Positions 37,101 through 48,790 of a stretch of DNA of 64,000 bases are shown here, piece after piece; positions within the stretch are counted from its first letter, which is position 1; each line of letters opens with the position of its first letter. Source of the stretch: Nothopassalora personata (lineage: Eukaryota; Ascomycota; Dothideomycetes; Mycosphaerellales; Mycosphaerellaceae). Made by a program: the position numbers and the translations under genes. Location: contig CM066293.1 in assembly GCA_033816765.1 (NCBI GenBank), positions 1,736,001 to 1,800,000 on the forward strand. Direction: 5' to 3'. The notes under the pieces are model-generated. The model was not told the origin of the DNA, ran no database searches, and worked only from the letters and a program-made list of their open reading frames with translations.

Positions 37101-37947
37101 GATATAGCACATCGCTTCTAGAGGTATTAACCTTCTTTACGACTAGGAACTAGCTATTAGAATATGCCCCTTATGAGTATTCTAGGATGTTATTCTTAAT
37201 CCGGGCTCTAATTATGCGTTTAACAATTGCCCTAAGACTTAGGTATAACCGGATAGGGCGTGCCTACTATAGCCTATAAGGGACCGTATTAATCTTCTAA
37301 GGTAGTATAACGTCGTGCCTAATTTGCCTTATGTGACTAAAATCCTAAGCGAGGACTACCTCCCGGTTGTAGAGAATCTTATTGAATAAGGCCCTTTCTA
37401 TTAGTAATAGCTTAATACTAACCTTAATTAAGGTAAGTCGTTCTAGAGTAATCCGGCTACCTCGCTTAATACTTAAGAATTTCTTAGTTAAGTACTTTCC
37501 GTTAAACGGACCTTGTCCTTTAGGCATCTTGGACTCTAGGTATAGCGCCCTACGCTTCTATTCTATATCTCTCTTAACTCGTGATTCTAGGCGCTCGTAA
37601 ACGCTCGCGTCTACTAGCTTCTTCTTATCCGCTTTACGCTTATACACCGTAAAGACCTACGGCATCCTAATGTTAGCTATATGTTAGCCTACTTATTACT
37701 TTCGTGCCTAAGCATTTAATATAGACTGCCTTAGGATCTCGGAGGGCTAATCCCCTTAAACTAAATAAACGTTAGTAATAGAATCTCCCTTAAACGCGTC
37801 TATTCCAATTTCTATAACTCGTTTCTTTACTCTAGCAGTCCTAAGCAATCCTAATAAGTAAGCTAAATGGTTACTAGGCGTTAGAGCCTTATCGGGTTCC
37901 TATAGATGCGTTATGTCGTAGTCGTATCCGTTTTCCTCACTATAGCT

Positions 37948-37973
37948 ATTTACCGGTCCCGGGACCGGTAAAT
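37948..37973. repeat. 26-bp perfect palindrome in element C (second copy)
   Basis: Identical to 34121-34146. In the pol frame of C it reads as a short Pro/Gly-rich linker (LPVPGPVN) just before the RT. Confidence 0.9.
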
Positions 37974-38506
37974 TAAAGTCCGAGGTTTCTCCGAGATAGT
38001 ACGAGAACCTTACCGATTTTATTAAATCCGGCTTTAGTAAGTCGGTAGGTTAAGCGCCGTAACTTAACCTACCCTTCTATTTCCCGACGCTTTTAATAGT
38101 TCTTAAAGAGTCTTACACCTGTCCGAGCTAACTAGGGTAGTAAACATAACACTTTTACCTTTACGGCTAGTAATAATCCCCTCCTATAAACCATTATCGT
38201 AGTTACGGGCAGTAAGCCGTACCTTGCGGGCCTACGGACGTCCTAGGATTGTTAGTAAGTTTAGATCCGAGGAGATAAACATATCTACCTAGTAGCAAAC
38301 CCTAAATACCTAAACATCTAAATTGCCTATAACACCTTTAAACTAGGCCCGCCCTCTAGTACCTCGAAAGGTAAGCTAAGCACTCGACATTACTAGTAAC
38401 CTAAACCTATAAGCGTTCCTCTAGCCGATAATATTCACCTCGGAACCCTTATTAATTAGGCACCTAATCTAGTTCTTGTTTATCCTAAACTCCGCTACTA
38501 CCTAAG

Positions 38507-38915
38507 TGTTACGGTTCTAATCTGGGGCTAAAGAAAGCTAACCAATTAGACCTCTACAATTAGTAGGCGCTTCCGCCCGAGAAGTGCTCTCTTACCCGTA
38601 GGAATAAAACTAAGGAACCGAGAGAGTAACTAAAGTAATCTCCTTAACCTCGTTAATCTCGGTGATCTCGAGAGAGTATAGAGAGCATAGAGAGCACGGA
38701 GAGCAAACGCTCTATCTCCTTTATATTTAGGAACGCTAGAAACCCTTATGGTTCTAATGCGTTTAACTTATGTTACTATCTCACTAATTGGAATACAACT
38801 CTTATTCCTATCATTTATCTTCGCTTAGCTTGCTTTAGCCTCTCTAAAGAATAATACCGCTACGTAACTTGACTTATCTCTCTTTCAAGACTAGCCCTAG
38901 AACGAGATAATAACA
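38507..38915 (+). repeat. Gypsy B 5' LTR (409 bp)
   Basis: Starts TGTTACGGTTCTAATC and ends AATAACA. The first about 210 bases are unlike Gypsy A's LTR. They include a purine-rich GAGAGAGTATAGAGAGCATAG-type repeat near 38665-38710. From CTCCTTTATATTTAGGAACG onward it matches A. Confidence 0.93.
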
Positions 38916-41900
38916 CTTTAAACGCCCTTAGGATAAGCGCTACTTAAGTAGCTAGTAGGGGAACACCCGCCCCTAGCGAAGTAGGAAGCATCCGCCGTGC
39001 GCTACTATAATAGACTACTACTACGAAGGACGATAAGTCTAATAACGATAACGAGCCTACTCTAAGGAAGAACGACGTTAAGGCTACTAAGCTAGACCTC
39101 TTCTATAGAGACAGGGCCAAGTTCGACGACTAGATCAATTAGATAGATATGTATCTCATATTTAACCTAGTCGATGCCGATAAAAGAACTATCTTCGCTA
39201 TTACGTACCTTCGCGGAAGTGCGTAGAACTAGATCAAACCTTACCTTAAGGAATACCTTAAAGGTATAGGACGATTAGACCCTACTAGAATATTTAGGAG
39301 CTACACCCTTTTTAAAGAAAAGATAAAATTAATCTTTAGAACCTCGAACGAAGTCTAATAGGCCATACGAATTATTTAACACCTAAAGTAGAAGACGTCT
39401 ACTTTAGAGTATGCCGCTAAATTCGAAGAATACGGACAAATCACTAGATAGGACTAGACGGCGTTAATAACTATATTCCGACGTAGGCTTAAGGACTCCG
39501 TTAAGGACGAGTTAATAAGACACGGAGGACAGATTACTAACCTCAAAGAGCTAATAAAAGCGTCGATTAACATCGATAACTAGCTCTAGGAACGACACTA
39601 GGAGAAGAAATACGACTCTAAAGTAGGAGGAATAGCAGGATACGCTCCGGACCGTAGACCCTTAGGAGGATACGTTACGAAGGGAGAATTCTTACGATAA
39701 AGCTAACCCTACTATAGACCATAGCCAATGGAACTAGACGTTACCTAACGAGGACGGAGGATCGATAAGAGTAGGGGCCACGGAAAGAAGCCCTTTAAAG
39801 GAAAAGGAAAACTTATATGCTATACCTATAGTAAGGAAGGTCATATGGCGCGGGATTGCCGCGGTAAGAATATAGTGCGCCGCGAGTAGTTCAATAAAAT
39901 GCAACCCCGAACTAGTAAATCTAAGAGCAGCGTTAGATCTCGAGGAGATACCGACTATACTCGGAGAGTAGAGGAGAGAGCTAGTAATAGAAGCACGACG
40001 CCTCTCCTAGACCCCTTAGAAGGACGAGGAGGATACTATAGGCAGTAAATGGTAGTTATTCCATTTAATACGAAGAACCAACTACGACAGTTTAACATAA
40101 TGACACGAAGAGTCGACTACGAGACCGAATCTAAGTCTCGAAATAGTTATAGAAGCCTTTATTAGCGATTCTGTTACTAAGACTCGTGTTAAATCCACTA
40201 CGCCGCGAAGTTAGGCGCAGGGTATTGGCCTTAGTAACTACGAGGAACCCTAGGAGCGACGCATAGGCAAGACGCTACGCTCCGAGAAGTAGATATCGAT
40301 AAATCCTACTTTAACGAAGATAGAAGCGATAAAGAAAATTAGGACCTAGGATAGAACGGATTTTAGTTACTAGAACCATAGGAAGAAAGTTAAGAAACCA
40401 CCGGGCTAGATACTATCGAGGAAGAACAGGATCCGGAAGAATTAAGCGAAGAAGATTCCTCCGAAGGAGAAGAGAGCGACACTAACGACGACAACGAATA
40501 ACTTACCTTTACGGTAGATGCACCTAAAAAACTGTACGACATAATTATCTACCTATAAAGAAGGTACGAGGAATTCCTACCTAAGATAGGTAGACGAAGG
40601 AGGCTACATTCCATTGAGTTTAATAAGATACTCGACACCCTACGAGGCATAGCCTAGGGATACCCACTCATGGAAACAACCGAGAATCTAGTAACCACCG
40701 TTATAGAACGACTACCGATAGGAAGCCGAATAACAGGAACCGGATATCTTACACCGTTAGGAACATTTATATCGAATGAATTACGTAACATAGTGTAGCA
40801 CGCACGCGCACTCTACTTAGAAACGTAGAAGATCTAGGAACGCAATAGACTATAAGTGTAGACATAGGGTAACGAGCTACAGGTTCTAGCCGAAGCCTCT
40901 AGGCACGAAGTACAGCGAACTACATACTATTCGGGAAAAGGATTAGCTCCCTAGGAATAAGCGACCGAAGGGAGTTATATAATACTTAGGCTCACGTATC
41001 GACATTAAACACAGTTTTCTAGACATAAGCAATCGTTAACGGATACAAGACTAGTGTTATAATCGACTTAGGAGTAGCGGGGAACTTTATCTCCGAGTCT
41101 TTTATAAGAAGAAACGGGTTAGCTACCCTAAAGAAGAAATAGGGTTACGAGTTAATCGCGGTAAACGGATTATCGTTACCTAGCGTGAAATAGGAGACGA
41201 TACTATTGCTACTAGCTATCTAATAGTACCACGAGAATATTACCTTAGATGTCACTAATATAGCTAGTTATAACATAGTATTAGGTATGCCTTAGTTAAG
41301 AAAGCACAATCCAGTAATCGACTAGAGAAGAGGAGTACTTACATTTAGGGAATGCGATTACGTTGTCGACATTTAGCCTACGTAGTAGCAGCGTTCACTA
41401 GTAGATAAGGCAAGGAAACAGCTAAACGAGATATAGCTTACGCCAAATAGAAGGATAGAAGAACTACCTTCGACCGGGATAGACACTAGCGTAGGGCCGC
41501 CGGGTTACGAAGTTACTAGAAGTAATAGAAGTAACGCACTATCGAAGAATACTAACATCTTAGAGTTAAGTATTCCTAAGGAGTATCGCAAGTAGTCGCG
41601 ACTCTTTAAAGAGGAGAGAGGTAAAATCGCCTTACCTAAGCACCGCCTATAGGATTATAAGATTAACATTTAGCTAGGGAAAGAGCCTCTATAGGGACTC
41701 CTATATTAAATGTCTAAGAAAGAGCTATAGACCCTACGAGAATAGCTAAAGGAGAAGCTAGCTAAAGGATAGATAAGAAGATCCACCTCGAGTATAGGAA
41801 CTCTATGTATGTTCGTTCTAAAAGCAAACGGGAAGTTACGACTCGTATAAGACTATAGGAAGTTAAACGAGATTACGATTAAGAACCGATACCCGCTACC

Positions 41901-44414
41901 TAACATCGAAGAAGCATAAGATAGATTAACCGGATCGGACTAGTACACGAAGATTAACCTACGAGATGCCTTCTACGCTATACGAATAGCGGAAGGAGAA
42001 GAATGGAAGACCGCTTTTAGAACGAGATACGGACTTTACAAATTCTTAGTTATACTAATAGGATTAACTAACGCACCCGCATCCTGTTAGGACCTTGTTA
42101 ACGAGACACTTAGAGACCTACTTGACGTATGCGTCATCGTATATATAGACGATATACTAGTCTATACGAAAGGATTCCTATAGAAACACATAAGACAAGT
42201 CTAAGACGTCTTCGAACGACTTACGCAATTAGGATTTAAGACGGCACCCGAGAAATGCGAATTCTATAAGAAAGAAGTTAAATTCCTAGGCTTTATTATT
42301 AGTACTATAGGGTTAACGATCGACCCTACGAAGACATAGTTAATTAGAGAGTAGCTAGAACCGAAAACAGTTAAGGACGTACAATCATTCCTTAGACTAA
42401 CGAACTATAACCGGAAATTCATTAAGGACTATTTAAAGATAGCAGCACTAATAACGATGCTTACAAGAAAGGACGTTACTTAGAAATAGGGAAAGGAACA
42501 GATTAAAGCATTTAAGAAACTTAAGGAACATTGCGCTTTAGCCCCTACGCTTCGACTATTCGATAGTAGCAAGGAAGTCCACATCGAGACCGATACGTCT
42601 AATATAGCAATAGGCGCGTGTCTAACGTAGACATACGATAGGTAGAGACACCTAGTAGCCTATTACTCCCGGAAAATGACTATAGCGGAATAGAACTACG
42701 ACATTCATAATAAAGAGCTTCTAGCTATTGTTACTACTATATAACATTAGAGAGTATATGTCGAGGGCCTACCGAAGTTAACGATTCTTTCTAACTATAA
42801 GAATCTTACGTACTTCACGACGACGAAAGAACTTACTCGAAGGCAAGCCCGCTAGTTGGAGCTACTAGGATAGTATAAGTTCGAAATTAAATATACTCTA
42901 GGAAGAGAGAATAGCCGCGCCGACGCGCTAAGCCAAAGAAGCGACTACATAGAAGAAAAAGAACTAGTGCAACATAAGATATTAAAGACGAACCCCGACG
43001 GAAGTCTTAGTACTAACATAAGAGAATTTAATAACATCGTACGGATATTAGGCGATAGGGACGAACAATTCCCTATATCGTAAGGAAAATACTAAGTACC
43101 TAAGGATCGAGAAGAAGAATGTATACGACAATATTACGACGGACTAACTTATAGACACCCTAGAACTTTAAAAACAATAGACCTAATATAGCGCAGCTTC
43201 TCATTCCCACAAATAAGACTTAAGGTATTACGCTACATTAAACAATGCGTACACTACTAACGAAACAAGGCTACGAGACATGCAAAATACGGTTACCTAC
43301 AGTTTAGGACACTACCGACGAAACCATAGGACGAAGTCATAATAGACTTTATTACGAAACTCCTACCGTTAAGAGATCGAGTTACGAAACAACTATACGA
43401 CATAATACTAGTTATAGTTAATAGGCTTACGAAATACGCACACTTTATTCCTACATCGGAAACGTACAATGTAGAGCAGCTCGGATACCTCGTACTAGAT
43501 AGACTTATCCGATACCACGGATTCCCTTAAGCGTTTATAACGGATAGAGATAAGCTATTTACATTAAACTACTAGAAGACGCTTATAGGAACGATCGGAA
43601 TTAAACATAAGCTGTTAACAGCATATTATCCGGAGACAGACGGACAAACCGAAAGGATAAATTAAACGCTAGACCAATACCTACGACACTACATTAACTA
43701 TGCATAAGACAACTAGGTTTCATTACTGCTAATAGCGTAGATTGCACTAAACAACTACAAATCGGAGACAACTTTAACGACGCCATTTTATGCGAACTTT
43801 AGTAAAGATCCTAACCTATTCGGAACACCTAGATCCTATCTATAGGCCGAGAGAGTAATCGTAACGACGGATACTCTTAAGGAAGTACATAAAGAAACAC
43901 GTAAGGCGATCGAAGATGCATAACGAAAACTGTCTTAATAACGGCAGGACACGAGAAAAATGGCACCTCTACTAAAAAAGGGGGATAAGGTCTATCCCCT
44001 TACAAAAAACTTAAGAATAAGAAGACAGACCAAGAAACTGGATTACGTTAAGGTCGGACTATTTTTAATCGATAAAGTCGTAGGACTAGTTAACTATCGA
44101 CTACGACTACTACCTAACGCAAAAATCTACCTAGTCTTCTATATCTCTAAGCTAGAACCCGTAGACGCTAGAACACCTTGCTAAGAGAGCTTCTATTTCG
44201 AGCCGGAAGTAGAAAACGAATTTGAAGTCGAAAAAATCCTAGATAAAAAGGGTTAGCGATACCTTATTAAATGGAAGGGATACGACGAATTAGAAAATAC
44301 CTAGGAACTAAAAGAAAACCTACGAAACTGTTAGCAGAAGATTCAGGAGTATTAAAACGGCGCTTACTTAGAAGTAACTACACTATAAGACATAGTAACT
44401 TTTAAGTAAACGGA

Positions 44415-44489
44415 CGACTAGAGTAGGAATCGAACCTACGACCTTAAGAGTATAGACAGCTTGCGCTCTACTACTAAGCTACCTAGCCG
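44415..44489 (-). tRNA. tRNA-like sequence inside Gypsy B (antisense)
   Basis: A 75-nt counterpart of the unit in Gypsy A, with the same acceptor stem, D arm and T arm. A box TAGCTTAGTAG and B box GGTTCGATTCC are kept. The anticodon arm again lacks a full stem. It lies about 60 bases after the end of pol, antisense to it. Confidence 0.55.
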
Positions 44490-44543
44490 ATTAATAAGAA
44501 TAGGGACACAACTTATAAATAAATACCCTTACGAAGGAGACGG

Positions 44544-45092
44544 CTAAGCTACCGACGGCACCGTCTCGCTAGAAGGAGAAAGCTAGAAGTCGTCCGGAAG
44601 ACCTTCGACAGCACTCTAGGTCTAAGGAGATAAGGACAGATTAGGAGCACTAGGATCCGCGTCTACTATAGCGTACTCCTACGTCCCTAGATCCTCGTCT
44701 AGTAACAACCGATCTTCTAACGAACGACCCTCCGCAACCTTCTAATTAACCGCATCTAATTGCTTACGAAGGCGCATTTCCTTTATATACGCTTCTATTA
44801 AGGCATCCTACCTTTCACTAAGAATCCTCTTCGCGGTATCTAGTTCCTATAACAATTTCTTCCGCTAAAGCGATAAGCGCTTCTACTTGCCCTCGGTTAC
44901 CCTCGCATTGCAACTCTTTAGATTCCGCTGCTAGCACTTGGAATAGCGACTAGATAAGATATATACCTTACACATACGGCCCTCCTTTTAATAAGAATTA
45001 CACGGACGCATCGCGGTATCGCCGTTACGAAAGATCTACTAGGCTTTCTTCTTACGGCGAGCGGTAGATTTAGATTAGGAGGAAGAAGACAT
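44544..45092 (-). pseudogene. Antisense accessory ORF of Gypsy B
   Basis: A 183-codon frame opposite to gag-pol. It starts MSSSS as in Gypsy A but is otherwise divergent and is broken by several TAG/TAA codons of RIP type. It has a basic N-terminus (STARRKKKA), several Cys in the first 65 residues, a Lys/Arg/Glu-rich coiled-coil-like centre sharing LRKQL with the A version, and an acidic Ser-rich tail ending PSSETVPSVA. Position and layout match the Gypsy A frame, which argues that it was a real gene. Confidence 0.5.
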
Positions 45093-45167
45093 TGTTACGA
45101 GACACGAAAAGGAAGTACAACATAACTTATAAAGCTCTAGGACAGAGCTAGGCTAAAAGGGGGATGG

Positions 45168-45576
45168 TGTTACAGTTCTAATCTAGGGCTAAAGGAAGCT
45201 AACTAATTAGACCTCTACAATTAGTAGGCGCTTCCGCCCGAGAAGTGCTCTCTTACCCGTAGGAATAAAACTAAGGAACCGAGAGAGCAACTGAAGTAAT
45301 CTCCTTAATCTCGTTAATCTCGGTAATCTCGAGAGAGCATAGAGAGCATGGAGAGCACGGAGAGCAAACGCTCTATCTCCTTTATATTTAGGAACGCTAG
45401 AAACCCTTATGGTTCTAATGCGTTCAACTTATGTTACTATCTCACTAATTGGAATACAACTCTTATTCCTATTATTCATCTTCGCTTAGCTTGCTTCAGC
45501 CTCTCTAAAGAATAATACCGCCACGTGACTTGACTTATCTCTCTTTTAAGACTAGCCCTAGAACGAGACAATAACA
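45168..45576 (+). repeat. Gypsy B 3' LTR (409 bp)
   Basis: Partner of 38507-38915, with the same length and only scattered transitions. Confidence 0.93.
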
Positions 45577-48027
45577 GTAGCCTCGAACTAGCGACTATAT
45601 TGAAACTAATCTTAGGCGTTTATATTAGAAAACGTTGTCTAGAGGATCTAATTAATCTAGTAGATAATACCCTCTTCCTTTATAACTGGGCTATTACTAG
45701 CTAAACTATATTATCGGACGTAGTTATTAATCCTTATAGTCTTAGTATTCTATATACGCTTCCTTTATACGAAGGGGGCGTTTACGGGACTAATAGGCAT
45801 ATCCTTAAGCAGTTCTTTACTAGTATCGTTCCCTAGTTTATTTACTTAGGCATTATTTCCCCTTCCTAGGGTTACCCCGGATTTAGCTAATAATTAAGTT
45901 TCGCTTATTTAAGGACTAACTTCGTTAATTATTTTAACCTCCTACTAGTTAATCTTAGCTTACCGGATCTCCTGTTCTAATTGTAGGCGAACTTTCTTAG
46001 TAGCCTTAGCTCGGGCTCGTAGATCCTAAGCTAAGGACCGGGTCCTCGGGTACGGATTCTTTAGAATGCCTACGGGTACCTTCCCTTTCACTTTGTTAGA
46101 CTATATAGGATAGGTAGATACCTCGTTAAGCTCGCCTAAGTCGACCGCCTACTCTACTTCACTTTCTCTAAATAAGACCTAATATGTACTAGTAGCCTTC
46201 TCCGTTTAGCTAGACCGTGCGTCCTAAGGGCTATACTCTATTAAATGCCTAAAGTTAGGAGGGGGCTTAGAATAATTAGGAGGCGTAACCTTTATTACCC
46301 TAGTATAGTCCCTACCTATCTATTGCTTACGTAGTGCGGGAATCTTATACTAGTTATTAAACTCGATCGGCCTATAATGTTCTTCGAGTAGAGGGAGCAT
46401 ATAGAGTAGTTTCGGTTTACTATAGTCCCTCCGAAAGTTAAACTTAGTAGGACGCGGATCGCCTTCTTTCCCTAGATACTACTAGTTATTCGGGGCGAGG
46501 TATACGTAGCCCCGGGATATTAAGGACCTTATCGCCCTACAATTGCTAGCCTAGTGCTTCGAGCTACTATAGTTATAGTAACAACTATCTATCGCTTTCG
46601 ACTGTTCGCGATTCTACGATAGGGGACGCTACATTACGTAAACCTGCAGTTTAGTATCTAGGTTAGGCCGCTCCGGTTGTATAGAGCGTTAATTCTCGCT
46701 CGGGTAGAAGGTACCCGCGTCCGCGATGCGACCGCGCTAGTATGCACGTATACTCATTTTAGCTACCTTCTAGATTAGGTTATTATTAATAACAGTCCTA
46801 GAGGTAGCCTTCTTAAGCGTAGTAATCTTAGGCTTAAGGCGCGGCATTTGCTTTACGACTAAGCGGTATAGCTAAGGTAAAGTAAGAGGGAAATCTATAT
46901 ATATAGCTTTCTATCCCTCCTTACTATCTACGATACTAGCAGCTTTATCGAGAATCCTCTAAAAGTCCCTAAACTTCTTAGGTTACTTTAGGTAAAGCCC
47001 GTAAGCCTTATAGACCGCTTTCGCGACTACCTCTAGTAATCCCTAAAGGAGGAGGCGACTCCGGGAGCTATTATCTAAATCCTTAGGTTCAATTAGGTCA
47101 CTTAAGGATACAAATAGGCGGATGAATTCCTTTATATCTTGTTCTTTAGGTCTCTTACCTTACTGCGCCCTAATAATCTCCTTAAGATATTCCCGACTCC
47201 CTAATATCGAGTAGGCGTTAAACCTTAAGAACTCTAATAAGAACGCCCTCCTAAAACGTGCCTTATTAGTAAGCTACCTAGGCAGCCTTATAACTACGCG
47301 CCGGATAGTAGTTTCGCAATTGCGCTTAAACCTACCCTAGAAATTATCCTTCTTAATAGATGCCCGAGGCGGATACTAGTCTATTAGGTCGCTAAAACCG
47401 CTCCTAGAACTTAGTAGCATTAGTGCTATTAAAGAACGGATTCTTAGCACCTCCTAGAGGTAGAAAGCGAGGGCTAGCGTTTTCTATTGCTACTACTAAT
47501 CGTCTAAAGAGGGCAGTCATAGCATCTATTCTAATTGTGCTGTTCGTTCCTATACCTATACCTAATTTAGCGGCGCTAGTTCCGCTTCTCCCTTATTTAC
47601 TAGATTTAGGTGTTTCCCCTTCCTCCGATTCCTCTATCCCCTTATAAGGGACAGAATCCCTATAGACCCCTTCTATTTTCGTGGGGTTTATAGGCTATTC
47701 GTAGCCTCTACCTATGTCGGTAAAGGTACTAAGTTTTTCTAGTAATGTAGCCGTATCTATTATTACGTAGTACTTGCTTTAGAATGTGCTAATACTAGTT
47801 ATTACTTAATAGGACCTTATAACCGTAATTGTTACTAAATACCTTAGACCTTAAGTGTTTTCAACCTTAGTCGACCTTAACCGTAAACCTTAACCTTAAA
47901 CCTTAAACCTTAAGTAATAACCTTAACCGTAAAACTTAGACCTTAAACCGTGATTTTAACCTTATAAACTAGATGCTAATACGATACCGGATATATACTT
48001 AATAACCCCCCTTATTAACTACTAAAA
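45577..48027 (-). mobile_element. Element C gag region (RIP-broken)
   Basis: On the - strand a gag-like frame reads from about 47640 (Ser/Gly/Lys-rich, then AMTALFRRLVVAIENASPRF and NPFFNSTNATKF-like) to about 45600. Near 46550-46590 there is a CX2CX4HX4C knuckle if TAT/TAC are read as mutated Cys codons. The frame continues into the protease on the far side of Gypsy B (38506 downward) without a shift. At 47830-47960 there are short imperfect repeats of AACCTTA type in the leader. Confidence 0.7.
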
Positions 48028-48399
48028 TAATGTCTACTAACTACCCTATGTAGGCCTGTCCGAGTTGTAGTAGTATAGAGCGGTGCTTACGTAAGTAGGG
48101 GTATTTGCCGGTCCCGGGACCGGGAAATTAGGTTACGTAACGAGTAGCGTAGTAGCTAGATAAAACAAGAGGATTAGTGGACCTAAACCCCTATGCCCTC
48201 TACTCGAGAGGTATAAATTGAATTGTTACCCTTAATGCTACGCTTACAATGCTTAGCTACGCAGTATATATCTCAATAGCTATACTAGGTCCTACTAGCT
48301 TACCTAAATGTCCAATTAAACCTAAATGAAATTAGGGCAAGTTAGACCTAAGGGACCCCCTCTAAACCTAAGGTTAACACAACCTATTAGTCGTTAATA
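48028..48399 (-). repeat. Element C 5' LTR (372 bp)
   Basis: Direct repeat of 16341-16712, less altered (it keeps several TG and CA lost in the other copy). It contains CCGGTCCCGGGACCGG at 48108-48123. Confidence 0.85.
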
Positions 48400-48403
48400 C
48401 TAT

Positions 48404-48790
48404 GTTACTATACGACTAAAGAAGAGCCTCGACTATAGACACGCGAAGTATACGGTAGTAGAAGTAATCTTACCGTTGTCTATACGCTTATCTAGGATCC
48501 CCGACGGGATCTACCCGGTCTTCTATCCTAACTTACTACGACCTATAAGCTAAGACCCCTTGCCTAGATAAGAGATCGATAATAAATAGCCGGACCCTAT
48601 TATAATTAAGTCTTACGAAGAGTAGTAGGTAGAAGAGATCCTTTACGCTAGAACTACGGTTAGAGGTAGAGGCCGAGTACGCGAAGTCCTAGTAAAATAG
48701 ACCGGATACTATAACCCTACATAGGAACTATTAGGGTACCTCGCGGACATAGCAGCCGCGGATAACTTCGAGAGGAAATATAGTAACCTA
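48404..48790 (+). mobile_element. Gypsy D, right part: integrase C-terminus and chromodomain
   Basis: The + strand frame that stopped at 16340 resumes here in phase. It reads VTIRLKKSLDYRHAKYTVVE, then PDGIYPVFYPNLLRP, then a chromodomain (VEEILYARTTVRGRGRVREV followed by a KWTGYYNPTWE-like block with TAG for Trp). This is the usual C-terminus of a chromodomain-bearing Gypsy integrase. Confidence 0.85.

Larger units (their letters stand above)
33742..38506 (-). mobile_element. Element C pol region (RIP-broken)
   Basis: On the - strand, reading from 38506 downward, the frame shows an aspartic protease (INKGSEVNII, a mutated DxGSE site, near 38440), then RT near 37500-36600 with VASLIDLFLGYNQIT and LPQGATN, and FLDNIGIKG at the usual xxDD site. 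RNase H-like sequence follows near 36300. The integrase end reads PYYPQSNTLVEVRYRPILTA near 35100, with the pol C-terminus near 34300. An ATG-started frame of 60 codons (37345-37527) is merely a stretch without RIP stops. Two 26-bp palindromes (34121-34146 and 37948-37973) lie in this region. Confidence 0.8.
38507..45576 (+). mobile_element. Complete Gypsy B retrotransposon with chromodomain (RIP-broken)
   Basis: 7,070 bp with 409-bp LTRs (38507-38915 and 45168-45576). The gag-pol part (38916 to about 44350) is nearly base-for-base the same as Gypsy A. The knuckle at 39818-39859 has its second Cys changed to Tyr, YIDD is intact at 42142-42153, and a chromodomain lies near 44220-44340. The LTR 5' part and the block between pol and the 3' LTR differ from A. 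The flanks ctaag (left) and gtagc (right) do not form a target duplication, unlike A. The polypurine tract AAAAGGGGGATGG lies at 45155-45167. Confidence 0.93.
16341..48399 (-). mobile_element. Gypsy C, host of four later insertions
   Basis: An LTR retrotransposon on the - strand with 372-bp LTRs at 16341-16712 and 48028-48399 and a 4-5 bp target duplication (ctat/actat: 16336-16340 and 48399-48403). Joining the outside flanks at the duplication restores the reading frame of element D's integrase, which is direct evidence for the insertion. Without its own insertions C is about 11.7 kb, long for a Gypsy. Order on its coding strand: LTR, gag with CCHC knuckle (45577-48027), protease and RT-RNase H-integrase (38506 down to about 34300), then a large extra frame (26809 down to about 22816), polypurine tract (16716-16723) and LTR. 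All frames are broken by RIP-type TAG codons. Confidence 0.88.

Noticed and set aside
12820..43990. Short ATG-started frames inside the island (e.g. 20955-21137, 34394-34591, 43960-44184)
   Set aside because: These are stretches of mutated gag-pol or antisense shadows that happen to lack TAG codons, not separate genes.
26810..45576. A and B as one long duplication
   Set aside because: Each has its own LTR pair of different length (362 and 409 bp) and its own polypurine tract, so they are two separate insertions.
47830..47960. Telomere-like AACCTTA repeats
   Set aside because: The unit is not the fungal TTAGGG type, is imperfect, and lies in the leader of Gypsy C; it is not a chromosome end.
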